Assembly (NCBI RefSeq): GCF_004337445.1 | Contig: NZ_SJZB01000035.1 | Span: 1 to 51,698, forward strand | DNA length: 51,698 nt | Direction: 5' to 3' | Source: Parasulfuritortus cantonensis | Lineage (GTDB): Bacteria > Pseudomonadota > Gammaproteobacteria > Burkholderiales > Thiobacillaceae | Part shown: one piece after another, positions 19,495 to 26,923 of the stretch | Layout of the letters: each line of letters starts with the position of its first letter | How positions within the stretch are numbered: position 1 is the first letter of the stretch | The notes under the pieces: generated by a model | Told to the model about the DNA's origin: nothing | Database searches by the model: none | The model's input: only the letters and a program-made list of their open reading frames with translations | Position numbers and translations under genes: made by a program

Positions 19495-19842
19495 ATGCCG
19501 TACGTGGAGCGGGATGAGGCAGGGAAGATCGTCGCCATGGCGGCGCAGGAATCTGGCTCGGTCCGGGAGTGGTTGGCCGAGGACAGCCCCGAGTTGGAGG
19601 CTTGGCTGCGCGGTATGGCCTCCGGGGCGGCGGGCGACGCCAACGCGGTACGGGCGCTGGGCGAATCCGACCTGGCCGTGATCCGCGTGGTGGAAGACTT
19701 GATCGACCTGCTGATCGACAAGAACGTGCTGTGCTTCACGGACCTGCCGGCGGCGGCACAGGAGAAGCTCCTGAATCGGCGTTCCCTGCGCCGGGCCCTG
19801 CATCCGCTGGTCGTGATGAAGGACGACGACGGCGTCATCTGA
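19495..19842 (+). CDS. Small conserved protein (often annotated 'tryptophan synthase beta-like')
   Basis: A 115-residue soluble acidic protein. Its C-terminal half, LAVIRVVEDLIDLLIDKNVLCFTDLPAAAQEKLLNRRSLR, is the hallmark of a small conserved proteobacterial family, often labelled tryptophan synthase subunit beta-like although it has no PLP enzyme fold. The N-terminus (MPYVERDEAGKIVAMAAQ) is also typical. The ATG at 19495 follows GGAGGCCGGAG. It lies between the adhesin and convergent lapD. No function can be assigned; a link to the adhesin system is suggested only by position. Confidence 0.8.
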   Translation: MPYVERDEAGKIVAMAAQESGSVREWLAEDSPELEAWLRGMASGAAGDANAVRALGESDLAVIRVVEDLIDLLIDKNVLCFTDLPAAAQEKLLNRRSLRRALHPLVVMKDDDGVI

Positions 19843-19861
19843 TCCGGAACGCCACAGGGCG

Positions 19862-19883
19862 CGGCCGCCGATGTCGGCGGCCG
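19862..19883. terminator. GC-rich hairpin between convergent genes
   Basis: CGGCCGCCGA (19862-19871) and TCGGCGGCCG (19874-19883) are perfectly complementary. The hairpin sits in the 54-base gap between the small conserved gene and the convergent lapD gene. There is no T-tract on either side, so it would be an atypical or bidirectional transcription barrier. Confidence 0.4.
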
Positions 19884-19896
19884 TACCCCCGGTCGT

Positions 19897-21825
19897 TCAG
19901 TCCTGCACCCGGCGGGTGATCTCCTGTCCGGTGGCGCCGTCGAAGCCGAGCTCGATCAGGGTGGCTAGCTCGGCCGCCGAGCTGACTCCCTCCGCAATTA
20001 CCAGCATGCCGACGTTATGGGCAATGCGGCATAGGCCGCGCAGGAATTCCTGGTTCCCAGTGTGGCTGTCGATGTCGCGAACGTAATTGCTGTCGATCTT
20101 GAGGTAGTCCAGACCCAATTCGGCCAGACGGGCGATCTCGCCGAAATGATGGCCGAAATGTTCGATGCCGAGCTTGCAGCCATGCCGGGCCAAGTGGTGG
20201 CAGAAGCTCCGGAAGGCGTCGAAGTTGCGGAAAGCCCCGTACTCTGGCACTTCTATCCACAGGCGCTTGGCCTTGTCCGGGTTGTGGCTCAGCAAGGCCG
20301 CCAGGTCTTCGTTGAAACGCCAGTCGGCAATGGTTTCGGCGGACAGGTTGACGGCGATCTCCTGCACGGCCTGGTCGAGATGGTCGAGGGCGATCTGGAC
20401 GACGTCCATGTCCACGGCACTCGACAGCTTGAGGCGCAGCGCCATCGGCATGAAGTCGCCGGCGGTGAGCCATGGGCCGTGCGGGTCCAGCTGCATGCGG
20501 GCGGCGCTTTCCTGGTGCAGGGGCTGGTTCGACGCCGCCAGCACCGGGTAGCGTTCCAGCCGGATGCGGCCATCGTGGATCGCCTCGGACAACTCATGAC
20601 GCCAGGATTCCGCACTGCGGCTGCCGGTCATCGACTGTTCCTCGGAAAGCACGTGGAGGGCGTTCATGCCCTTGCTTTCCGCCATTGCCAGTGCCTTGTC
20701 CACCCCGGACAGCAGGTCGCGCATTTCGTCGCCGCGTCGGAAGGCAACCACCCCGATATGGAACATCTCCTCAAGCTGCGGCCAGGCCGGCACGAGGTCC
20801 TCCTCCAGGGCCTGACGCAGGGTTTCGCCGAATCGGCGCGGGTCGTGTTCGCCGGTGGCCAGGAGTACGAAGTCGGCACCGTTCAGGCGTGCCGGTACGC
20901 CGTTGTCGCAGCCCTCGGCGAAGCGCTTCAGGACATCCGCCATATGCTGGATGAGGCGGTCGGTCAGTTGGTGACCCATGTCCGCGTTGATCTTGTCCAG
21001 GTGGCTGATCCGGACCAGGGCCAGATTGCCCTCTGCGGCGGCCTCCGCGGCGGTGAGTTGCTCGCGCAACTGGGTCATGAAAAATTCGCGGTTGGCGAGA
21101 TCGGTCAAAGCATCGTGGTTGATCTGGCGGCGCAACTCGTCCAAACGCGCGGCCTCCTCGGCAAAGATGGCCTTGAGGCGGCTGACCATGGCATTCATGG
21201 CGACGACCACCGAGCGCAATTCCGGGGTACGCGGTTCGCCGACGGTGATGAAGCGACGCTCCTGAATGGCCTCGGCCTGCTGGACCACGCCGTGCAAGGG
21301 CTTGAACACGAAACGCAGCACCGCCGTGCCGAGCAGACCGGCCAGGCCGCCGGCGAGCAGGAACCACGCCGCCAGGCGTTCGACACCGTGCCAAAGGGCC
21401 TGGTAGGCGAAGCGGCTATGGCTGACCAGTCGGATGCTGCCGTACTGCTTCCAGCCATCCTGGACCAGGGCGGTCCCAGGGGCCGCATTGATCGGGAACA
21501 TGCGCACGAACCAGGCCGGTGCGCCACTGGCGTCGCCGGCGTAATGGCGTTCGACCAGCACCTGATGCTTGGGATCGGTGAGGACGATTTCCTGGTAGTG
21601 GCCGGTGTCGAATTGCGACGAGATCATCAGTTCGACCATGACCGGATCCTTGTCCGGGAGTTGGGACAGGACCAGGGCGAGCGACGCCGCGTTGTCGACG
21701 TTCTTCATATAGAGCTGTTGCTCGATATAGTTGCGCGCGGTGAACAGGCTGACTACGAAGCTGCCCGCGAAGGCCAGCACCGTAAGCCCGATGATGGCCA
21801 GCCAGAATTGCCTGTATATGGACAT
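19897..21825 (-). CDS. lapD: LapD-type c-di-GMP receptor with degenerate GGDEF and EAL domains
   Basis: Inner-membrane receptor that binds c-di-GMP through a degenerate EAL domain and then sequesters the periplasmic protease LapG; 642 residues. ATG 21825 is preceded by a strong AGGAG; a longer reading frame lacks such a site. Order: TM1 (about 8-30), a periplasmic domain with GAPAWFVRMF (Trp near residue 105, at the segment LapD uses to grip LapG), TM2 (about 135-155), HAMP, GGDEF-like and EAL-like. The GGDEF signature has decayed to NGADF and the EAL signature is absent (ERYPVLA), so neither catalytic activity is expected, as in known LapD proteins. The gene lies 35 bases downstream of lapG in the same orientation. 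Confidence 0.93.
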   Translation of the reverse strand: MSIYRQFWLAIIGLTVLAFAGSFVVSLFTARNYIEQQLYMKNVDNAASLALVLSQLPDKDPVMVELMISSQFDTGHYQEIVLTDPKHQVLVERHYAGDASGAPAWFVRMFPINAAPGTALVQDGWKQYGSIRLVSHSRFAYQALWHGVERLAAWFLLAGGLAGLLGTAVLRFVFKPLHGVVQQAEAIQERRFITVGEPRTPELRSVVVAMNAMVSRLKAIFAEEAARLDELRRQINHDALTDLANREFFMTQLREQLTAAEAAAEGNLALVRISHLDKINADMGHQLTDRLIQHMADVLKRFAEGCDNGVPARLNGADFVLLATGEHDPRRFGETLRQALEEDLVPAWPQLEEMFHIGVVAFRRGDEMRDLLSGVDKALAMAESKGMNALHVLSEEQSMTGSRSAESWRHELSEAIHDGRIRLERYPVLAASNQPLHQESAARMQLDPHGPWLTAGDFMPMALRLKLSSAVDMDVVQIALDHLDQAVQEIAVNLSAETIADWRFNEDLAALLSHNPDKAKRLWIEVPEYGAFRNFDAFRSFCHHLARHGCKLGIEHFGHHFGEIARLAELGLDYLKIDSNYVRDIDSHTGNQEFLRGLCRIAHNVGMLVIAEGVSSAAELATLIELGFDGATGQEITRRVQD

Positions 21826-21860
21826 GTCGTTCTCCTGTAGCCCCTGGATATCCTGAAATA

Positions 21861-22559
21861 CTATTCGAAACCTTCCGCTTTCATCCGGCTCAACAGGTCG
21901 CGCCAACGCGACAGGCGGGATGTGGAACTGCCGGCGGACGTTCCTCCGGGTGCGTTGCCGACCCAGAGACCTTCGGTATTGAAGCTGAACACCGGCGTGA
22001 GGTCCGGGCGTTGCGAGGCGGGACGGATGTCGGCGAGCAGATTGTCGAGAATCAGCGGCTCGTCATTCGTCTCCGGATAGTAGCCGAGCACCATGTGGGC
22101 GATGGAGATGTTGCTGTAGCGGCCGCCTATCTTCGCCTTGACATAGGTGAGGCGGAGGCGGTCTGCGGGCAGCCCGGCCAGCAACAGGCTGAAATATTTT
22201 GCGATGGCGAAGTCTTCGCAGTCGCCGGCACCACGGCCCATCGTTTCCAGCGGCGTTGCCCAGTAGTCGCTTTGGCCCCAGACCTCGGAGTCTTCCTTAT
22301 AGGTGATCTGGCGATTGAAGAAGTCGTTCACCTTGCGGACCCTTTCGACCTCCGGCAGCGTGCGGCTCGCCGTCAGCAGGTTGCGCCACTGGCCGGCGAC
22401 CTGCTCGGTGCGCGCGCCGTAGCGACGGGCCGCCAACTGCACGAAGGCATCGAAGTCGAATGCCGTGGCGAGCAGCGCGAGCGCACCGAACGCACAGGCG
22501 AAGAGCGCCGAGAGTGAAAACACTCTAAGTGTTGCGTGGTGGATGCGGTTTCGGCCCAT
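21861..22559 (-). CDS. lapG: LapG-type periplasmic cysteine protease (transglutaminase-like)
   Basis: Calcium-dependent protease that cuts the adhesin N-terminus to release it from the outer membrane; 232 residues. A signal anchor (about residues 10-35, FSLSALFACAFGALALL) exports it. The bacterial transglutaminase-like cysteine protease core shows the triad Cys114 (GAGDCEDFAIAKYFSL), His155 (ISIAHMVLGY) and Asp172 (LILDNL). The acidic residues flanking the Cys match the calcium site known in LapG. Its substrate is predicted to be the TAAG motif at residues 114-117 of the adhesin in this window. It is transcribed with lapD, divergently from the TolC-OmpA gene, across a 179-base AT-richer gap. 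Confidence 0.93.
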   Translation of the reverse strand: MGRNRIHHATLRVFSLSALFACAFGALALLATAFDFDAFVQLAARRYGARTEQVAGQWRNLLTASRTLPEVERVRKVNDFFNRQITYKEDSEVWGQSDYWATPLETMGRGAGDCEDFAIAKYFSLLLAGLPADRLRLTYVKAKIGGRYSNISIAHMVLGYYPETNDEPLILDNLLADIRPASQRPDLTPVFSFNTEGLWVGNAPGGTSAGSSTSRLSRWRDLLSRMKAEGFE

Positions 22560-22738
22560 GTGGGTATCGCGAGAGGGGTCCTAAGCTTGCAAGATTCCTG
22601 GGATTGGCCTTAAATGCCGGAAAAGTTGAGCGTGCGGATATGTTTATATTAATCCGCCGATAAAGAAAATCTTCATTGGCTGGCGATCGCCGGTGTGGAT
22701 TCCGAGATTTCGAATAGGTGTGCAGACAGGGGTCATCG

Positions 22739-24679
22739 ATGAAACTGAATCATTCTCCCGCAAAACCGCACAAGCTGGCCGTGGCGCTTGCAGTTGCCAT
22801 GTTCAGCGTGGCTTCCCAGGCGGCCGGCATCACGTTGAAGGAAGCTGCCCAGGAAGCCGTGTCAAAGAATCCGGAAGTCCTGGCCCGCTGGGATGCCTAC
22901 AAGGCCGCGACCGAAGAGATCGACGTCGCCAAGGGCAACTACCTGCCGCAGCTGGACCTGACCGCGGCGGTTGGCCGGGAACACCGGAAGACACCGGGGA
23001 TCATCAACGATTCCTACACCCGCAACAACGTGTCGTTGTTGCTCGACCAGATGCTGTTCGACGGCTTTGCCACCCGTAACGAGGTGGCCAAGTACAGCTA
23101 TGCCCAGCGCGTGCGTTACAACGAATTGCTGGATGCTTCGGAAAACACCGCGCTGGAGGCGATGCGCGCCTACACCGACGTGCAGCGCTATCGGAAGCTT
23201 TATCAGCTGGCCCAGGAAAACTACGTCCAGCACCGCGTCGTGTTCGACCAGATTCAGCAGCGCGTGCAGTCCGGTGTCGGCCGCGGCGTCGACCTGGAAC
23301 AGGCCGCCGGCCGCCTGGCCCTGGCCGAGTCCAATCTGCTGACGGAAGCGAGCAACCTGCACGACGTCAGTGCCCGTTACCAACGTGTCGTCGGCAGCCT
23401 CCCGCCGGAGGAAATGGCCGACCTGCCGTCTCTGGATGCCGGCATCCCGACCGGCGCCGACCTGGCTCTGCGCGCGGCCTATGCCCAGCATCCCGCGCTG
23501 CAAGCCGCGCAGGAAAACATCGTCGCCGCCCAGAGCGATGCCAAGATTCGTCACGCCGCCTTCATGCCGCGCGTCGACCTGCGCGCGCGCCAGGACCTCG
23601 GCCACAATCTCGACGGCTACCAGGGCCGGCACGAACTTTCCTACATCGAGCTGTTGCTCAACTACAACCTGTACAACGGCGGCTCCGACAAGGCCGCCGA
23701 ACGCCAGTACTGGGAACAGGTCAACGTCGCCAAGGATGAACGCGACAAGGTTTGCCGGGATGTCCGCCAGACGCTCAACATCGCCTACAACGATGTCAAG
23801 CGCCTGAAGGAGCAACTGGGTTACTTGGAACAGCACCAGTTGTCGACCGAGAAGGCCCGCGATGCCTACCACAAGCAGTTCGACATCGGCCAGCGTACGC
23901 TGCTCGACTTGTTGGATACCGAGAACGAACTGTTCGAGGCCAAGCGTGCTTATCAGAACGCGTATTACGATCACCTCTACTCCATGGGGCGGACCCATGC
24001 CGGGATGGGTGACCTCCTGCAGGTGATGGGCCTTCAGCATTTGGATACCCCCAAGCTTGCCGACGCGGATGAAAAGGCGGCGTTCGATCCCGACACCATC
24101 TGCCCGCCCGAGGCGCCCAAGCAAAACAGCATCGACAAGGACAAGGTGTTCGCCGAGGCGATGGCATCCGCGCCCGTCGTGGTGCCGCTGGTCCCGGCCG
24201 GGAGCGGAGCGGCTGGCGGCAAGATGGCGGCGGCCGGTGAAGCGGACCAGGACGCCGATGGCGTCGTCGATGCCAAGGACCAGTGTCCCAATACGCCCAA
24301 GGGCACCAAGGTGGATGAAAAGGGTTGCCCGTACAAGGCGATCATCGAGTTGAAGGGTGTCAACTTCGACTACGACAAGGCCGTGGTCCGGAAGGACTCG
24401 ATGCCGGCCCTCGACGAGGGTGTCGCGCTCATGAAGGCTCATCCGGAGATCAAGGTCGAGGTGGCCGGGCACACGGATTCGGACGGCTCCGAAGCCTACA
24501 ACCTCAGCCTTTCGACCCGGCGTACCGAAGCGGTCGTCGCCTACATGGTGTCCAAGGGTATTGCCAAGGATCGCCTGGCTGCCAAGGGCTACGGCGAGTC
24601 GCAACCGGTCGCCGACAACGGCACGCCGGAAGGCAAGGCCAAGAACCGCCGTGTCGAGATGCGTATCCTGAACCAGTAA
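22739..24679 (+). CDS. TolC-family outer-membrane channel fused to a TSP3/OmpA domain (LapE-like, copy 1)
   Basis: Outer-membrane exit duct for the type I system; 646 residues from ATG 22739. A signal peptide (LAVALAVAMFSVASQAAG) is followed by a full TolC-like region of about 420 residues. This has the two helical-barrel repeats: ITLKEAAQEAVSKNPEV at the start, [22 protein letters not shown], and FDIGQRTLLDLLDTENELFEA near the end. A linker leads to a calcium-binding thrombospondin type 3-like segment (DADGVVDAKDQCPNTPKGT) and a C-terminal OmpA domain (VEVAGHTDSDGSEAYN, LSTRRTEAVVAYM, GYGESQPVADN) that should bind peptidoglycan. TolC proteins normally lack such a domain, so this channel may be tethered to the cell wall. 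A close paralogue follows. Confidence 0.92.
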   Translation: MKLNHSPAKPHKLAVALAVAMFSVASQAAGITLKEAAQEAVSKNPEVLARWDAYKAATEEIDVAKGNYLPQLDLTAAVGREHRKTPGIINDSYTRNNVSLLLDQMLFDGFATRNEVAKYSYAQRVRYNELLDASENTALEAMRAYTDVQRYRKLYQLAQENYVQHRVVFDQIQQRVQSGVGRGVDLEQAAGRLALAESNLLTEASNLHDVSARYQRVVGSLPPEEMADLPSLDAGIPTGADLALRAAYAQHPALQAAQENIVAAQSDAKIRHAAFMPRVDLRARQDLGHNLDGYQGRHELSYIELLLNYNLYNGGSDKAAERQYWEQVNVAKDERDKVCRDVRQTLNIAYNDVKRLKEQLGYLEQHQLSTEKARDAYHKQFDIGQRTLLDLLDTENELFEAKRAYQNAYYDHLYSMGRTHAGMGDLLQVMGLQHLDTPKLADADEKAAFDPDTICPPEAPKQNSIDKDKVFAEAMASAPVVVPLVPAGSGAAGGKMAAAGEADQDADGVVDAKDQCPNTPKGTKVDEKGCPYKAIIELKGVNFDYDKAVVRKDSMPALDEGVALMKAHPEIKVEVAGHTDSDGSEAYNLSLSTRRTEAVVAYMVSKGIAKDRLAAKGYGESQPVADNGTPEGKAKNRRVEMRILNQ

Positions 24680-24700
24680 GCAGGTTCAGCATCCCGACCG

Positions 24701-24734
24701 ACAAAGCCGCGTTTCCCGCGGCTTTGTCTTTTTT
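24701..24734 (+). terminator. Rho-independent terminator after TolC-OmpA copy 1
   Basis: A perfect 11-bp stem, ACAAAGCCGCG (24701-24711) with CGCGGCTTTGT (24717-24727), has a TTTCC loop. It is followed by C and a run of six T (24729-24734). Confidence 0.92.
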
Positions 24735-24802
24735 GCGGCACGACGATCACGTGGCCGAGCGTGCCAGGCGACGCGGCACGGACGGCCGGGCGCGATTGGC
24801 GG

Positions 24803-24872
24803 TTGCTAGAAAATCAATTAAGTCGTTAAAATGCCAAAAAGAGTAATTCCACGGTGGTATGTGGAATTTTTT
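24803..24872 (+). promoter_or_regulatory. Promoter plus terminator-like leader hairpin before TolC-OmpA copy 2
   Basis: TTGCTA (24803-24808) and TAAAAT (24827-24832), with an 18-base spacer, make a good sigma70 promoter whose start would be near 24839. Directly after it, AATTCCAC (24845-24852) pairs with GTGGAATT (24861-24868), and the T-run continues to 24872. That is an intrinsic-terminator shape at the very 5' end of the leader, about 80 bases before the ATG at 24954. It may be an attenuator, or a second terminator guarding against read-through from copy 1. Confidence 0.5.
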
Positions 24873-24953
24873 CGTTTTTGGGACGCATCAGGGGCCGCAG
24901 GTGTTCGTACATGCGTCGTTCGCTTGAACATCCGGAGCAGGTAGGGAGCATCG

Positions 24954-26843
24954 ATGAAGCACAACAGCAGCAACAAGGCGCGTTTACTGGTACTGGTCGG
25001 CGCGCTGGCGATGGCCACAGGCGTTTCCGCTGGCGAATGGACGCTCAAGGACGCTGCTCAGCAGGCCGTCCTGAACAACCCCGAGGTGCTGGCGCGCTGG
25101 CATGCGTACAAGGCCGCGACCGAGAACATCGATGTCATCAAGGGGCGCTACCTGCCGAGCGTGGACTTGAGCGCGGCGGCAGGGCTCGAACGCCGGGACA
25201 CACCGACGATCAAGGACTCCTACAACCGCAATAACGTCTCCCTCATCCTGAACCAGATGTTGTTCGACGGTTTCGCCACCCGCAACGAGGTCGCGAAGTT
25301 CAACTATGCGCAGCGGGTCCGCTACAACGAACTCCTGGACACGTCCGAAAGCGCCGCGCTGGAAGCGATGCGTGCCTATGTCGACGTTCTGCGTTACCGC
25401 AAGCTGTATCAGTTGGCGCAGGAAAACTACGTACGCCATCGCATGGTCTTCGAGCAGATCGAGGAACGGGTCAAGTCGGGTGTCGGGCGCGGTGTCGACC
25501 TGGAACAGGCGGCCGGTCGTCTCGCCCTCGCCGAATCCAACCTGCTCACCGAGTCCAGCAATCTGCACGACGTCACCGCACGCTACCAACGTATCGTGGG
25601 CGACCTGCCGCCCGAGTTGATGGCCGAACCGCCGCTGTTCAACAGCAATATCCCGGGTACCTCCGAAAAGGCGCTGCGCGCGGCTTACGGCCAGCATCCG
25701 GCCCTGCTGGCCGCACAGGAAAACATCGTTTCGGCACAGAACGACGCCAAGGTGCGGCATGCTGCCTTCTTGCCGCGCGTCGACCTGCGCGCGCGCCAGG
25801 ACGTCGGCCGCAATCTCGACGGCTATATGGGTTCGCACAGCCTCAGCTACGTGGAACTGCTCCTCAACTACAACTTCTACAACGGCGGTTCGGACCAGGC
25901 CGCCGAACGGCAATATTGGGAGCAGGTCAATGTCGCCAAGGATCAACGCGACAAGGTATGCCGCGACATCCGGCAGACCTTGTACATCGCCTACAACGAC
26001 GTCGGTCGCCTGAAGGAGCAACTGGGCTACCTCGAGCAGCACCAACTGTCGACCGAGATGGCTCGTGACGCTTACCGCAAGCAGTTCGACATCGGTCAGC
26101 GTACCTTGCTCGACCTGTTGGATACGGAGAACGAACTGTATCAGGCCAAGCGCGCCTACCAGAACGGGCATTACGACTATGTCTACGCCATGGGCCGTAC
26201 CCAGGCCGGCATGGGCGAACTGCTCGGCGCCATGGGCCTGCAACGCCTGAACACGGATGGACTGGCGAACGGCGATGAGAAGGCCGAGTTCGATCCGGAT
26301 ACCGTCTGCCCGCCGACCCCGCCGTCCACCAATGCGGTCGACAAGGACAAGCTGTTCGCCGAGGCCATGGCGAACGTGGCACCGCCGCCGCTGCCGAAGC
26401 CGATCGGTGACCAGGATGGCGACGGCGTGCCCGACGACAAGGACAAGTGCCCGGACACCCCGAAGGGGACCAAGGTCGACAAGGACGGCTGCCCGTTCAA
26501 GGAAATCGTCGAACTGAAGGGGGTCCACTTCGACTACAACAAGACGACGCTGCGCCCGGATTCCTATCCGGTGCTGGACCAGGCGGCTGCCCGGATGCTG
26601 GAGAACCCGGAAATCCAGGTGGAAGTGGCCGGCCATACCGATTACAACAACACCTACACCTTCAACCAGCATCTGTCCGAGGCGCGCGCCAAGGTCGTGA
26701 TGGACTACTTGGTCTCGAAGGGCGTCGCGGCGGACCGCATCTACGCGGTCGGCTACGGCGAGACGCAGCCCATCGCCGACAACACCACGGAAGAAGGGCA
26801 GGCCCGCAACCGCCGTGTCGAGATGCGCGTGCGCGGCCAGTGA
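24954..26843 (+). CDS. TolC-family outer-membrane channel fused to a TSP3/OmpA domain (LapE-like, copy 2)
   Basis: A 629-residue paralogue of the preceding gene with the same architecture: signal peptide (LLVLVGALAMATGVSAG), TolC region (WTLKDAAQQAVLNNPEVLARW to TLLDLLDTENELYQA), TSP3-like calcium segment (DGDGVPDDKDKCPDTPKGT) and OmpA domain (VEVAGHTDYNNTYTFN, GYGETQPIADN). Long stretches such as [20 protein letters not shown] are identical between copies, so the duplication is recent or under strong constraint. The linkers and OmpA parts differ most. It has its own promoter region and terminator. The two may be alternative exit ducts for the one adhesin, or serve different conditions or substrates; the sequence does not decide. 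Confidence 0.92.
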   Translation: MKHNSSNKARLLVLVGALAMATGVSAGEWTLKDAAQQAVLNNPEVLARWHAYKAATENIDVIKGRYLPSVDLSAAAGLERRDTPTIKDSYNRNNVSLILNQMLFDGFATRNEVAKFNYAQRVRYNELLDTSESAALEAMRAYVDVLRYRKLYQLAQENYVRHRMVFEQIEERVKSGVGRGVDLEQAAGRLALAESNLLTESSNLHDVTARYQRIVGDLPPELMAEPPLFNSNIPGTSEKALRAAYGQHPALLAAQENIVSAQNDAKVRHAAFLPRVDLRARQDVGRNLDGYMGSHSLSYVELLLNYNFYNGGSDQAAERQYWEQVNVAKDQRDKVCRDIRQTLYIAYNDVGRLKEQLGYLEQHQLSTEMARDAYRKQFDIGQRTLLDLLDTENELYQAKRAYQNGHYDYVYAMGRTQAGMGELLGAMGLQRLNTDGLANGDEKAEFDPDTVCPPTPPSTNAVDKDKLFAEAMANVAPPPLPKPIGDQDGDGVPDDKDKCPDTPKGTKVDKDGCPFKEIVELKGVHFDYNKTTLRPDSYPVLDQAAARMLENPEIQVEVAGHTDYNNTYTFNQHLSEARAKVVMDYLVSKGVAADRIYAVGYGETQPIADNTTEEGQARNRRVEMRVRGQ

Positions 26844-26864
26844 ACCGTCGATCCACCTGAAAAG

Positions 26865-26890
26865 GCCGCGCCTTGGCGCGGCTTTTTTTT
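26865..26890 (+). terminator. Rho-independent terminator after TolC-OmpA copy 2
   Basis: GCCGCGCC (26865-26872) pairs with GGCGCGGC (26875-26882), followed by eight T (26883-26890). It separates the adhesin-export region from dnaE. Confidence 0.9.
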
Positions 26891-26907
26891 CGTGACCTCC
26901 GGGCCGG

Positions 26908-26913
26908 TATAAT
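26908..26913 (+). promoter_or_regulatory. Consensus -10 just upstream of dnaE
   Basis: TATAAT lies only 10 bases before the chosen dnaE ATG (26924), so a transcript from it would have a leader of about four bases and no Shine-Dalgarno sequence. No good -35 is visible, because the terminator of the previous gene occupies that place. It could also be chance. Confidence 0.3.
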
Positions 26914-26923
26914 GGCCGGGCAC

